Both the position numbers and the translations under genes were made by a program. The notes under the pieces are model-generated. The model was not told where the DNA came from and did no database searches. It saw only the letters and a list, made by a program, of their open reading frames with translations. DNA of 64,000 nucleotides from Antribacter gilvus (lineage in GTDB: Bacteria; Actinomycetota; Actinomycetes; Actinomycetales; Cellulomonadaceae), in the NCBI RefSeq assembly GCF_003946865.1, contig NZ_QXTH01000011.1, forward strand, positions 62,001 through 126,000. Reading direction: 5' to 3'. Below, piece by piece: positions 15,431-23,535 of the stretch; within the stretch, counting starts at the first letter, position 1, and every line of letters begins with the position of its first letter.

Positions 15431-16288
15431 ATGCCTCTCCCGTTCAGCCAGGTCGACGTCTTCTCCGGCACCAGCACCTCGGGCAACCCCGTCGCCGTGG
15501 TGCACGACGCGGACGGCATCACCGACGAGCAGATGGCCGCCTTCGCGCGCTGGACCAACCTGTCGGAGACCACGTTCCTGCTGGCGCCGGCGGACCCTGC
15601 GGCCGACTACCGCCTCCGGATCTGGACCCCCGGCGGTGAGCTGCCGTTCGCCGGCCACCCCACGCTCGGCAGTGCCCACGCCTGGCTCGAGGCGGGCGGC
15701 ACGCCCGCCGGCGAGGCGGTGGTGCAGGAGTGCGGCGCGGGCCTGGTCCGGGTGCGGCCCGTCACGCTGCCCGACGGCGGCTCGCGGCTCGCCTTCGCCG
15801 CCCCGCCCCTGGTGCGGTCGGGACCGCTGGAGCCGGACGTCCTCGAGCGTGCCACCCGCGTGCTCCGGCTCGACACCGCGGACGTGCTCGACGCCGCCTG
15901 GGTCGACAACGGGCCCGGCTGGCTGGGCCTCCGGCTCCGGGACGCGGCCGCCGTGCTGGCGCTCGAGCCCGACCTCGCGGCGTTCGGCGACCTGAAGATC
16001 GGCGTGGTCGGTGAGCACCCGGCAGCGGACCGCGAGCGCCTCGGCGCCGACGTCGAGGTGCGGGCGTTCGTCCCGGCGCTGGGTGTCAGTGAGGACCCGG
16101 TGACGGGCAGCCTGAACGCGAGCCTCGGTCAGTGGCTCGCCGGCGGGGTGCTGCCGGAGCGGTACGTGGCGGCGCAGGGCACGGTGCTGGGCCGGCGCGG
16201 GCGGGTGCACGTGGAGCGGGACGCCGAGGGGACGGTGTGGGTCGCGGGCGGCACGGTGACGACGATCAGGGGCGAGGTGACCCTGTAG
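15431..16288 (+). CDS. PhzF-family isomerase/epimerase-like protein
   Basis: A 285-residue protein with the two-domain diaminopimelate-epimerase-like fold of PhzF. Signature elements are QVDVFSGTSTSGNPVAVV (7-24), NLSETTFLL with Glu46 at the catalytic position, FAGHPTLGSAHAWL near 75-88, and SEDPVTGSLNASLGQWL near the C-terminus. PhzF isomerises dihydro-3-hydroxyanthranilate in phenazine synthesis, but most homologues outside phz clusters are of unknown function, and no other phenazine genes are present. The ATG at 15431 follows TAATGT by 7 nt. Its 3' end overlaps the convergent membrane-protein gene by 23 bp. Confidence 0.88.
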   Translation: MPLPFSQVDVFSGTSTSGNPVAVVHDADGITDEQMAAFARWTNLSETTFLLAPADPAADYRLRIWTPGGELPFAGHPTLGSAHAWLEAGGTPAGEAVVQECGAGLVRVRPVTLPDGGSRLAFAAPPLVRSGPLEPDVLERATRVLRLDTADVLDAAWVDNGPGWLGLRLRDAAAVLALEPDLAAFGDLKIGVVGEHPAADRERLGADVEVRAFVPALGVSEDPVTGSLNASLGQWLAGGVLPERYVAAQGTVLGRRGRVHVERDAEGTVWVAGGTVTTIRGEVTL

Positions 16289-17489
16289 GTTCCGGCTCGC
16301 GGGCGCGGTCGTGGTCCGGCTCTCGGTCGGGGCCGGGGAAGGTCCGGGTGGCGACGCGGGCGAACAGCCTCTCGAGCGGCCCGCGCCCGAGGAGGGCCCG
16401 CCACGCGGTCGCGGCGACGAGGCTCAGCACGGTCACCACGGCGAGCGGCACGTTGGTCTCCGGCTGGAGCAGGTCGAAGTGGAACGCGGTCCAGTACCAG
16501 ATGGCCACGATCTGCGCGGAGTAGACGGTGAGCGCGAGGGCGCCGACGGCGGCGAGCGGTGCCAGGACCCGGGAGCCGATCCGGCCGACGAACAGGCAGA
16601 GCCCGATCACGCCGAGCGCGAAGCCGCCGGACCCGAGGGCCTCGAGAGTGGTGTCGTCGTGGGGGCCCCCGAGCCAGAGGAACGCGGGGGTGGGCCAGGC
16701 GCCGTCCAGGGCAAGGTTGAGGCCGCTCGCCTCGCTCGACGTCCGTGCGAGGTCCGCCTCGACCGCGGCGCGGCCGCCGGACGCGGCGACCATCACGGCG
16801 GACACCACGCCCGCGACGACCGTCATCCCGAAGCCGCCCACCACCAGCCAGGTGCGCACGGCGGCGGACCGTAGGTCGGACCTGCCCACCGCCATGCCCG
16901 CCAGGACGAACGCCATCCAGACGAGCGCGGGGTAGTGGCCCGTCAGGAGGAAGTCGGTGACGGCGCCCGAGCCGTCGTGCGGCAGCCGCAGCCCGAGCCG
17001 GGTCAGCAGCTCGGGTCCGTAGTACACGATCACGGGGCCGACGAGGGCGACCGAGAGCGCCAGGACCAGCAGGCGGCGCGGGGGCCATCGGAGGAACGGC
17101 AGCGCGAGCACGAAGTAGGCCGCGTAGAAGCCGAGGATCAGGTAGACGCGGGTACCGAGCAGGTCCAGCGCGGCGACGAGAGCGAGGAGCAGCGCCGCCC
17201 GCACCAGGAGCCGCGAGCGGGCGGTGGCGAGCGCGTGGCCGTCGAGGGGCCGGTCACGGCCGGTCACCAGCGCGAGCGACAGGCCGGCCACCGTGGCGAA
17301 CAGGATCGAGGAGCGGCCGTGCGCGACGGACAGCCAGCCGGACAGCGTGCCGAGATCGTCGGACGTGACTCCGACGTGCGCCGTGAACATGCCGAGCACG
17401 GCGATGCCGCGGGCGACGTCGACGCCGGGGACCCGGCCAGGGCCGCCGGTGAGACGGTCGCCTGCGCGCGCGAGGAACGACTGAGGCAT
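16266..17489 (-). CDS. DUF418/heparan-alpha-glucosaminide N-acetyltransferase-like membrane protein
   Basis: A 407-residue polytopic protein with about ten helices. It opens with RVPGVDVARGIAVLGMFTAHV, the start signature shared by DUF1624/HGSNAT-type and DUF418 membrane acyltransferases, and ends in a charged cytosolic tail DREPDHDRAREPEPTG. Such proteins are thought to transfer acetyl groups across the membrane to sugars, but the acceptor is unknown. The ATG at 17489 is used because GGAAGG lies 9 nt upstream; the nearby ATG at 17498 has no space for a ribosome site. The last 23 bp overlap phzF on the opposite strand. Divergent from the methyltransferase gene. Confidence 0.8.
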   Translation of the reverse strand: MPQSFLARAGDRLTGGPGRVPGVDVARGIAVLGMFTAHVGVTSDDLGTLSGWLSVAHGRSSILFATVAGLSLALVTGRDRPLDGHALATARSRLLVRAALLLALVAALDLLGTRVYLILGFYAAYFVLALPFLRWPPRRLLVLALSVALVGPVIVYYGPELLTRLGLRLPHDGSGAVTDFLLTGHYPALVWMAFVLAGMAVGRSDLRSAAVRTWLVVGGFGMTVVAGVVSAVMVAASGGRAAVEADLARTSSEASGLNLALDGAWPTPAFLWLGGPHDDTTLEALGSGGFALGVIGLCLFVGRIGSRVLAPLAAVGALALTVYSAQIVAIWYWTAFHFDLLQPETNVPLAVVTVLSLVAATAWRALLGRGPLERLFARVATRTFPGPDREPDHDRAREPEPTGSPRP

Positions 17490-17578
17490 GGCCCGCATCC
17501 TTCCGTGCTCACGGCGTCTTGTCCCGATGGGTGAGAACCCGGGTGTGTTGTTGCCGCGAGCGCGCATAAGGTGCGCTC

Positions 17579-18511
17579 ATGACAGGCAGTGCCAGCACCG
17601 AGCCCATGACGCCCGCCGGAGCCGACCCCGTGGATGCGGTCGACGCCCCCAGCGGGTCGCACGGCACCGACCTCACCAAGGAGTCGGAGTCGTACACGCA
17701 CGGCCACCACGAGTCCGTGCTGCGGTCCCACCGGCGTCGTACCGCGGCGAACTCCGCGGCGTTCCTCCTGCCGCACCTGCGGCCCGACATGACCCTGCTC
17801 GACGTGGGGTGCGGTCCGGGCACGGTGACGGTCGACCTCGCGGAGCGCCTCAGCCAGGGCAGCGTCGTCGGCGTGGACGCCTCGGACAAGGTTCTCGAGG
17901 CGGCGCGCGAGCATGCCGCCGAGCACGCTGCCGCGCGCACCGCGGGCCAGACCGAGGCGAACGTGCGGTTCGAGCAGGCGAACGCCTACGAGCTCCCGTT
18001 CGAGGACGACTCGTTCGACGTCGTGTACGCGCACCAGCTGCTGCAGCACCTGTCCGACCCGGTGGCCGCCCTGCGCGAGATGAAGCGGGTCGCCCGGCCC
18101 GGCGGCCTCGTGGCCGTCCGCGACGCCGACTACGCCGCCATGGCGTGGTACCCCGAGGTCGCCGAGCTCACCGAGTGGAACACGCTGTACCACGAGGTCA
18201 CGCACACGTACGGCTTCGAGCCCGACGCCGGCCGCCGCCTCTTCTCCTGGGTGCGCGAGGCGGGCTTCGACCCCTCCTCGATCGCCCCCACGGCCAGCGT
18301 CTGGTGCTACGCCACGCCCGACGACCGCGCCTGGTGGGGCGGGCTGTGGGCCGAGCGCTGCACGTCCTCGAACTTCGCGACCCAGGCGAAGGAGTCGGCG
18401 CTCGCGGACGACGTGGCCCTGGAGCAGCTCGCGCAGGGGTGGCTCGACTGGGCCGCCGCGCCGGACGGGTGGTTCGGCATCCTCAACGGTGAGGTGCTCG
18501 CCCGCGCGTAG
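17579..18511 (+). CDS. Class I SAM-dependent methyltransferase (UbiE/COQ5-like)
   Basis: A 310-residue cytosolic methyltransferase. After a 35-residue acidic leader, motif I is LLDVGCGPG (73-81), followed by VVGVDASDKVLEAAR (motif II), ERFEQANAYELPF-like region and DVVYAHQLLQHLSDP (motif IV region). The C-terminal third (WCYATPDDRAWWGGLWAER) resembles actinobacterial methyltransferases of unknown small-molecule substrate. The ATG follows TAAGGT by 6 nt, so the transcript is probably leaderless. The FAH-family gene starts 19 nt downstream but has its own TAATCT box. Confidence 0.87.
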   Translation: MTGSASTEPMTPAGADPVDAVDAPSGSHGTDLTKESESYTHGHHESVLRSHRRRTAANSAAFLLPHLRPDMTLLDVGCGPGTVTVDLAERLSQGSVVGVDASDKVLEAAREHAAEHAAARTAGQTEANVRFEQANAYELPFEDDSFDVVYAHQLLQHLSDPVAALREMKRVARPGGLVAVRDADYAAMAWYPEVAELTEWNTLYHEVTHTYGFEPDAGRRLFSWVREAGFDPSSIAPTASVWCYATPDDRAWWGGLWAERCTSSNFATQAKESALADDVALEQLAQGWLDWAAAPDGWFGILNGEVLARA

Positions 18512-18530
18512 TCGCACGTAATCTGGGGCC

Positions 18531-19313
18531 GTGCGCATCGCGAGATTCACTACCGGAGACGACCCCCGTTACGCCCTGGTCCAGCAGGAGGGCGACAAGA
18601 CCTTCCTGGCGGTCCTGGGCGGAGACCCGCTCTACATGCCGGCCCTGCCGACGGGCGAGCGGGTCGAGCTGGGCGACGGCGTGCGGCTGCTCGCGCCCGT
18701 CATCCCGCGCTCGAAGATCGTGGCGGTCGGGAAGAACTACGCCGACCACGCCGCCGAGATGGGTGGCGAGGTGCCGGCCAGCCCGCTGCTCTTCTTCAAG
18801 CCCAACACCTCGGTGGTCGGCCCGGACGACCCCATCGTCCTGCCCGACTTCACGCAGGAGGTCTCGTACGAGGCCGAGCTGGCCGTCGTCATCAGCCGGG
18901 TCTGCAAGGACGTGCGGCCCGAGAACGCGCGGAACTACATCCTCGGGTACACCGTGGCGAACGACGTCACGGCGCGGGACGCCCAGCGCACCGACGGCCA
19001 GTGGGCCCGGGCCAAGGGCTTCGACACGTCGTGCCCGCTCGGCCCCTGGATCGACACGGAGCTCAACGTCGAGGACGTCGCCGTGCGGTCCCGCGTGAAC
19101 GGCGAGCCCCGCCAGGACGGTCGCACGGCCGACATGGTGTTCGACGTGCCGTTCCTGGTGTCGTACATCTCGGAGGCGATGACGCTCCTCCCGGGCGACG
19201 TGATCCTCACGGGCACGCCCGCAGGCGTGGGCCGGATCGACGCCGGGGACCGCGTCGAGTGCGAGGTCGAGGGCCTCGGCACCCTGGTCAACCCCGTGGT
19301 GCGCCGGGACTGA
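18531..19313 (+). CDS. Fumarylacetoacetate hydrolase-family protein
   Basis: A 260-residue enzyme with an N-terminal DUF2437-like segment (MRIARFTTGDD) and the FAH barrel: KIVAVGKNYADHAAEM (62-77), the metal ligands Glu114 and Glu116 in SYEAELAVV, GYTVANDVTARDAQ near 140, FDTSCPLGPWI and TGTPAGVG near the end. These motifs match the actinobacterial enzymes labelled 2-hydroxyhepta-2,4-diene-1,7-dioate isomerase or oxaloacetate decarboxylase/acylpyruvase; the reaction here is undetermined. The GTG at 18531 is 6 nt after TAATCT. In many actinobacteria this gene directly precedes gltX; here about 4.3 kb separate them, including the condensation-domain cassette. Confidence 0.9.
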   Translation: MRIARFTTGDDPRYALVQQEGDKTFLAVLGGDPLYMPALPTGERVELGDGVRLLAPVIPRSKIVAVGKNYADHAAEMGGEVPASPLLFFKPNTSVVGPDDPIVLPDFTQEVSYEAELAVVISRVCKDVRPENARNYILGYTVANDVTARDAQRTDGQWARAKGFDTSCPLGPWIDTELNVEDVAVRSRVNGEPRQDGRTADMVFDVPFLVSYISEAMTLLPGDVILTGTPAGVGRIDAGDRVECEVEGLGTLVNPVVRRD

Positions 19314-19389
19314 CCCCACAGCCCGACACACCGGGTACATCTCCCCATATCGCCCCTGGGCAGGAGCGTCTACGGTCGCTCCGGCCCAG

Positions 19390-19428
19390 GGTGAGATTTT
19401 TGTGGTTGCCGCGCGCACGTATCTCACC
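19390..19428. promoter_or_regulatory. Inverted repeat upstream of the condensation-domain gene
   Basis: GGTGAGAT (19390-19397) and ATCTCACC (19421-19428) are perfect 8-bp inverted repeats with a 23-nt spacer, 72-110 nt upstream of the start codon. The 186-nt gap between the FAH-family gene and the cassette otherwise holds only a T-run at 19397-19401 and the ribosome site. It may be an operator or part of a 5' leader structure. Confidence 0.4.
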
Positions 19429-19499
19429 GCCGGGTCGGTGCTCATTGAGATGAGTCGACGCCGGACCGAGGGGCGGTCCGGCTTCCCGGGGGAGATCAC

Positions 19500-20888
19500 A
19501 TGCCGCTGTCAGACTTCTCAGCCGACTCGGTGCCGCTCGTGCACAGCGACGAACCGGCGCGCCCCACCCGCACGCAGCACGAGGTCTTGGTGGGCGAGCA
19601 GCTCACCGGCCCGCGGTCGGCCCAGTGGGCCGTGCCGCTCGAGGTCACCGTCGAGGGCCGGGTCCTTCCGGGCGTGCTCCAGCGGGCCCTCGACCAGATG
19701 GTCGTGCGCCACCCGGTGCTCCGCACGGTCCTGGTCGACCGCGAGACGGTGGTGCGCCCGCCCGCCGCAACCGTCCCGCTGACCGTGCACGACCTGGGCG
19801 CCCTGCCTCCTGAGGCGGCCGCTGCCCGCCGCGGGGACCTCCTGCGCGCCGAGGCCCGCGCGCCGCTGCCTGCTGGGAGCGGTCCGCTGCTGCGTGCCCT
19901 GCTGCTCCGCGAGGTGGGGGACCGGAACACCCTGCTGGTGCACGTGCACCACGCCGCGTTCGACGGGCTGTCCACCGGCCCGTTCCTGCGCGACCTCGCC
20001 GCGGTGTACGCAGCGCTCGTCGGGCGGGCGGCGCTCCCTCCGGCGCCGAGGATCACGTTCGACGACGCGGCGCGCTGGCTGGCCGACGACGACGACCGGA
20101 ACGCCGCCACACGCGAGGCCTACTGGGCCGAGCGCCTCGCCGGCGTGCCCAGGGACCAGCAGGTTCCGGGCGGGCAGGCAGCGGCCGCGGGGGCCGGCCG
20201 CTGGGACGGCGACCTCGTCGAGCGCGCGCTGGCGCCGGACGAGCTGGCGGAGCTCCGGACGTTCGTCGCGTCCACCGGTACCACCCCTGACGCCCTGGTT
20301 CTGGCGGCGTCCGCAGTCCGTGTCGCGCGGGAGACGGGCCGCACCGACGTCGTCCTGTGCGCCCCGACGAGCACCAGGGGCCATGCGGACGTCGAGCGGG
20401 TGATCGGTCCGATGATGCGCAGCGGGCTCGCCCGCGTGCGCCTGGACGGCGACCCGGAGTTCGGCGACCTGGTGCTCCGGGTCGCCGACGAGACGGACCG
20501 CGACGCGGAGACCGGCACGCTGCCCTGGGGCGACCTGCTGCGCCTTGCGGGCCTGGACCTTCCGGCGGGGGCGCCCCGGGTGCCGTTCCTCACCGTCTCG
20601 ATGCAGCGCGGCGTGCCCCCGGTCACCGCCGGGAACGTGACCTGGTCCTTCGTCCGCGAGCTGGCCAGCGGCGGCGCCAAGGCGGACCTCACCCTGTTCT
20701 GGGACCAGGACAACCCCGCCCGCCCGCGGGTCGCTGCGGAGTTCGCGCTCGAGCGCTTCACCGCCGACGACGCCGCACGCTTTCTCGACGAGGTCGTCGG
20801 CGTGGCGCTCGCCGGGGCGGCAGCGCCGACGGCGCGCGTCTCCCGGCTCGGCCGGACGGCGGCCGCGACGCGCAGGGCCGCGGCGTGA
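19500..20888 (+). CDS. Free-standing NRPS-type condensation-domain protein
   Basis: A 462-residue protein of the CoA-dependent acyltransferase/condensation superfamily. The active-site motif HHAAFDG (150-156) fits HHxxxDG, and RHPVLRT (70-76) is the conserved N-lobe motif that follows it in family order. It spans the two lobes of one C domain only; no adenylation, carrier or thioesterase segment is present. Start ATG at 19500 has GGGGGAG 5 nt upstream. The stop overlaps the start of a phosphopantetheinyl transferase gene by 4 nt, implying translational coupling and joint use with a carrier protein encoded elsewhere. It may instead be a wax-ester/PapA-like acyltransferase. Confidence 0.85.
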   Translation: MPLSDFSADSVPLVHSDEPARPTRTQHEVLVGEQLTGPRSAQWAVPLEVTVEGRVLPGVLQRALDQMVVRHPVLRTVLVDRETVVRPPAATVPLTVHDLGALPPEAAAARRGDLLRAEARAPLPAGSGPLLRALLLREVGDRNTLLVHVHHAAFDGLSTGPFLRDLAAVYAALVGRAALPPAPRITFDDAARWLADDDDRNAATREAYWAERLAGVPRDQQVPGGQAAAAGAGRWDGDLVERALAPDELAELRTFVASTGTTPDALVLAASAVRVARETGRTDVVLCAPTSTRGHADVERVIGPMMRSGLARVRLDGDPEFGDLVLRVADETDRDAETGTLPWGDLLRLAGLDLPAGAPRVPFLTVSMQRGVPPVTAGNVTWSFVRELASGGAKADLTLFWDQDNPARPRVAAEFALERFTADDAARFLDEVVGVALAGAAAPTARVSRLGRTAAATRRAAA

Positions 20889-21598
20889 GCGGGCTCCGGA
20901 CCGCCGGCGTGGTGCGCGTCGACGTTCTCACCGTCCCGGTCGCCGGGCTCGGGCCGCTGCCCGAGCACCTGCTCGGCCCTGCGGAGCGGGCACGGGCCGA
21001 CAGGTTCCGTCGCACCGAGGACCGGCGGCTGTCGGTCGTCGCCTCGCTGCTCGTGCGGGCGGTGGCCGGCCGGGCGCTCGGGGTGCCGCCCGGCGAGGTG
21101 GAGGTGGTGCGCCGCTGCCCCGGGTGCGGTGGTCCGCACGGGGCGCCGTTCGTCCAGGGCGCGCCGCTGTTGTCGGTGAGCCACTGCGCCGGGCTGGTCG
21201 TCGTCGCGGCGTGCGACCTGCCCGTGGGCGTCGACGCGGAGCCCGCCGACCGCACCGGCATGGCCGCCGTCGCGGGGCTCCTGCTCGCCCCGGGCGAACC
21301 GGTGCCCGACGACGCCGGCCTCCTCCGCACCTGGGTGCGCAAGGAGGCCGTGCTCAAGGCGACCGGGCGCGGCCTGACCGTGCCGTTGACCGAGGTGCGG
21401 GTCACCGCCCCCGGCGAGCGGGCCGCCGTCGTGCACCATGGGCCGGACCCGGGGCTGGCGGTCGCCCTCGCCGATGTGGACCTGCCGGGGGGAGTGGGTG
21501 CCGTGGCCGTGCTGACGGCCGCGGCGCTGGACGTCCGGACCGGCGACGGGACCGCGCTCGTGCTCGGGGCTGGGACGATGGTGCCGTTCACGAGCTGA
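20885..21598 (+). CDS. Sfp-type 4'-phosphopantetheinyl transferase
   Basis: A 237-residue enzyme that moves phosphopantetheine from CoA to carrier-protein serines. The Sfp signature is complete: LLSVSHCAG (95-103), GVDAE (115-119) with the Mg2+-binding Asp/Glu, and WVRKEAVLKATGRGL (150-164). An upstream CPGCGGPHG motif (79-87) is the usual actinobacterial form. The GTG at 20885 overlaps the preceding TGA (GTGA), tying its translation to the condensation-domain gene. This Sfp type normally serves secondary-metabolite carriers rather than the fatty-acid ACP, so a partner carrier protein should exist elsewhere in the genome. Confidence 0.92.
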   Translation: MSGLRTAGVVRVDVLTVPVAGLGPLPEHLLGPAERARADRFRRTEDRRLSVVASLLVRAVAGRALGVPPGEVEVVRRCPGCGGPHGAPFVQGAPLLSVSHCAGLVVVAACDLPVGVDAEPADRTGMAAVAGLLLAPGEPVPDDAGLLRTWVRKEAVLKATGRGLTVPLTEVRVTAPGERAAVVHHGPDPGLAVALADVDLPGGVGAVAVLTAAALDVRTGDGTALVLGAGTMVPFTS

Positions 21599-21608
21599 AG
21601 GAGTGGTG

Positions 21609-22163
21609 ATGGTCTCGCTGCGGGACGACGCGCTGGAGGTGCTCCGGCGGTGGGCGCCTCCTCACGAGGAGCAGGAGCGGCTGCGCGACAGGTACGTACG
21701 GCACCTGGAGGCCCACCCCGACGGGCTGCGCCGCGGCTGCGTCCCTGACCACGTGACGGCGTCGACGCTCGTGCTCTCGCACGACGGCTCCCGCGTCCTC
21801 CTCACGCACCACGCGAAGGCGCGGCGCTGGTTCCAGTTCGGCGGGCACACGGAGGACGGCGACGCGACGCTCGTCGGGGCGGCCGCGCGCGAGGCGGCAG
21901 AGGAGTCGGGGCTGTCCCTGGTGCTCGACGGCGTCCCGGTGCAGCTCAGCGAGCACGAGGTGCCGTTCTGCGGGCCCACCGGGACGGTGCACCACCTGGA
22001 CGTGCGGTTCCTCGCGGTGGCGCCCGAGGGCGCGTCGCACGCGGTGAGCGACGAGTCGCTGGACGTGCGCTGGTGGCCCGCCGACGCGTTGCCCCACCCG
22101 GACCCCGACCTCGTGGAGCTGGTGGAGCTGGCGCGGGCGCGGCTGGGGGTCGTGGCGGGTTGA
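21609..22163 (+). CDS. Nudix hydrolase
   Basis: A 184-residue hydrolase with an intact Nudix box beginning GGHTEDGDATLVGAAAREA and ending EESGL (78-102), including the REAAEE metal-binding core. The N-terminal helical segment (RRWAPPHEEQERLRDRYVRHL) and the C-terminal SLDVRWWPADALP are like those in actinobacterial Nudix proteins related to ADP-ribose or nucleotide-sugar hydrolases; the substrate is unknown. ATG at 21609 is chosen over a GTG at 21603 because AAGGAG lies 6 nt upstream. It starts 10 nt after the PPTase stop and may be co-transcribed with it. Confidence 0.88.
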   Translation: MVSLRDDALEVLRRWAPPHEEQERLRDRYVRHLEAHPDGLRRGCVPDHVTASTLVLSHDGSRVLLTHHAKARRWFQFGGHTEDGDATLVGAAAREAAEESGLSLVLDGVPVQLSEHEVPFCGPTGTVHHLDVRFLAVAPEGASHAVSDESLDVRWWPADALPHPDPDLVELVELARARLGVVAG

Positions 22164-22206
22164 CCCTGCGGGAAGCCTGGCGGGCCCCCGGGTGTTGGAC
22201 CTGCCC

Positions 22207-22842
22207 GTGAGGATCGGACTGTTCGGAGCGGGGAAGGTCGGCACGGCCATCGCGCGGCGCGCGCTGGAAGCCGGCCACGAGGTGCGCGTGGTGGGTTCGC
22301 CGCGCCAGGACGCGCTGACTCTCGACCTGATCGTGGGGTCGGTGGCGCCCGGCGCCGTCGTGTCCGACGCCACGTCCGTGGCCGCCTGGGCTGACGTGCT
22401 GCTGCTCGCCGTGCCGTTCTCCCGGTCGGCGGACCTGCCGTACGAGCTGTTCGACGGGCGGGTCGTCGTGGATCTCATGAACCACTGGGAGCCCGTGGAC
22501 GGGCCCGCGCCCGAGCTGTCCGGGGCGGGGACCACGGAGGTGGTGGCCGCCCGCAACCCGCGCGCCCGCTGGGTCAAGTCGCTCAACCACCTCGGCTACC
22601 ACGACGTGGAGACCGACGCCCTGCCTGCGGGTTCGGCGGGCCGTCGAGCCGTGGGCGTGGCCACCGACGACGCCGCTGCCGGCGCCCTCGTCGCCCGGCT
22701 CGTCGACTCGCTCGGGTTCGACCCGGTGGACCTCGGTCCGCTGCGGACCGGCAGGGTGCTCGAGGCGGGCGGACCGGTGTTCGGAACGTACCTGACGGCG
22801 GACGACCTCGGTGCGATGGTGGGGGCCGAGGCGGCGGCCTGA
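22207..22842 (+). CDS. NADPH-dependent F420 reductase-like oxidoreductase (NAD(P)-binding)
   Basis: A 211-residue Rossmann protein. RIGLFGAGKVGTAIARRALEAG opens the dinucleotide site (G4-x-x-G7-x-G9), followed by VVGSPRQD where NADP enzymes select the phosphate, DVLLLAVPFS and a C-terminal lid. It resembles the YrpC/F420H2:NADP oxidoreductase group (DUF/F420_oxidored), also related to putative NADP oxidoreductases in many actinobacteria that lack a defined substrate. The GTG at 22207 gives the normal short N-terminus; a TTG-type start at 22192 is possible. Downstream lies the palindromic repeat cluster. Confidence 0.78.
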   Translation: MRIGLFGAGKVGTAIARRALEAGHEVRVVGSPRQDALTLDLIVGSVAPGAVVSDATSVAAWADVLLLAVPFSRSADLPYELFDGRVVVDLMNHWEPVDGPAPELSGAGTTEVVAARNPRARWVKSLNHLGYHDVETDALPAGSAGRRAVGVATDDAAAGALVARLVDSLGFDPVDLGPLRTGRVLEAGGPVFGTYLTADDLGAMVGAEAAA

Positions 22843-22870
22843 GCTGTGGTTCTTCGGCACGGCAGGCGTC

Positions 22871-22890
22871 GCGACCAGGTAGTTGTTCCG
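22871..22890. repeat. Degenerate half-copy of the AGGTAGCTGTTCC palindrome
   Basis: GCGACCAGGTAGTTGTTCCG matches one arm of the long palindrome just downstream (22901-22955) with two differences, and lacks a partner arm. It is probably a decayed or tandem half unit. Confidence 0.6.
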
Positions 22891-22900
22891 CTAGCCCGGC

Positions 22901-22955
22901 CGACCAGGTAGCTGTTCCCCCTATGAACCCAGGACGGGGAACAGCTACCTGGTCG
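22901..22955. repeat. REP-like palindrome, copy A
   Basis: Perfect 20-bp arms CGACCAGGTAGCTGTTCCCC (22901-22920) and its reverse complement (22936-22955) surround a 15-nt loop. A 59-nt block including the loop (22901-22959) is identical at 23545-23603. It lies 15 nt upstream of the small membrane-protein gene. Confidence 0.85.
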
Positions 22956-22974
22956 CCAGCGCCGTGCTGAGACT

Positions 22975-23517
22975 ATGAGCCGCATGCGGAGGAAGTACCT
23001 GATCGCCTGCCTGGTGTCGACCATCGTCTCTGTGGTCGCCGGGCCGTTCATCTCGATCCTCACGTGGCGTCCGACGCCGGGAGCGGGCGTCGAGGACGAC
23101 GTCTGGCCGATGGGGCTGATGATCGGCTGGGTGCTGTTCAGCGGTCCGCTGACCGCGATCGTTCTTGTCGCCGCACTCCTGGGTGAGGCCCTTGCCCAGC
23201 AGCTCGAGGGAGCGGCCACGAAGATGCTGATCGTCTCCTCCGGGTCGGCGGTGATCCTCCTCGGAGGCGCCGCGTGCCTGAGTGCCCTCTCGGGAGGGCT
23301 CGGTCCATTGCCGAGCACCGCGTTGGTGGCGCTGCCCGGGTGGCTGATCGTCGGCGTCGGGCCGCGGCTCCTCAGGTGGATCGACACGAAGGACGCCGGC
23401 GCGGGATTCGCCACCGACGTCCTCGAGGACGAGGACTACGAGCGCACCCGCCAGGCGGGGATTGCCGAGGCCGCCCTCCGGGCGATCGGGAGCGAACCCA
23501 CCCGGCACAACGGGTGA
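22975..23517 (+). CDS. Small polytopic membrane protein of unknown function
   Basis: I do not recognise this 180-residue protein. It has a basic N-terminus (MSRMRRK), hydrophobic segments at roughly 8-27, 45-68, 83-105 and 112-128, and a soluble C-terminal tail (from RLLRWIDTKD) that ends in a charged helix EDYERTRQAGIAEAALRAIG. There is no catalytic motif. ATG at 22975 follows GAGACT directly, with no clear ribosome site. It is bracketed by two palindromes sharing 59 identical nucleotides, on both sides within about 30 nt, an arrangement suggestive of a repeat-bounded insertion. GC content looks a little lower than its neighbours. Confidence 0.65.
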   Translation: MSRMRRKYLIACLVSTIVSVVAGPFISILTWRPTPGAGVEDDVWPMGLMIGWVLFSGPLTAIVLVAALLGEALAQQLEGAATKMLIVSSGSAVILLGGAACLSALSGGLGPLPSTALVALPGWLIVGVGPRLLRWIDTKDAGAGFATDVLEDEDYERTRQAGIAEAALRAIGSEPTRHNG

Positions 23518-23535
23518 TGCGGCGTGGTTGATGCG

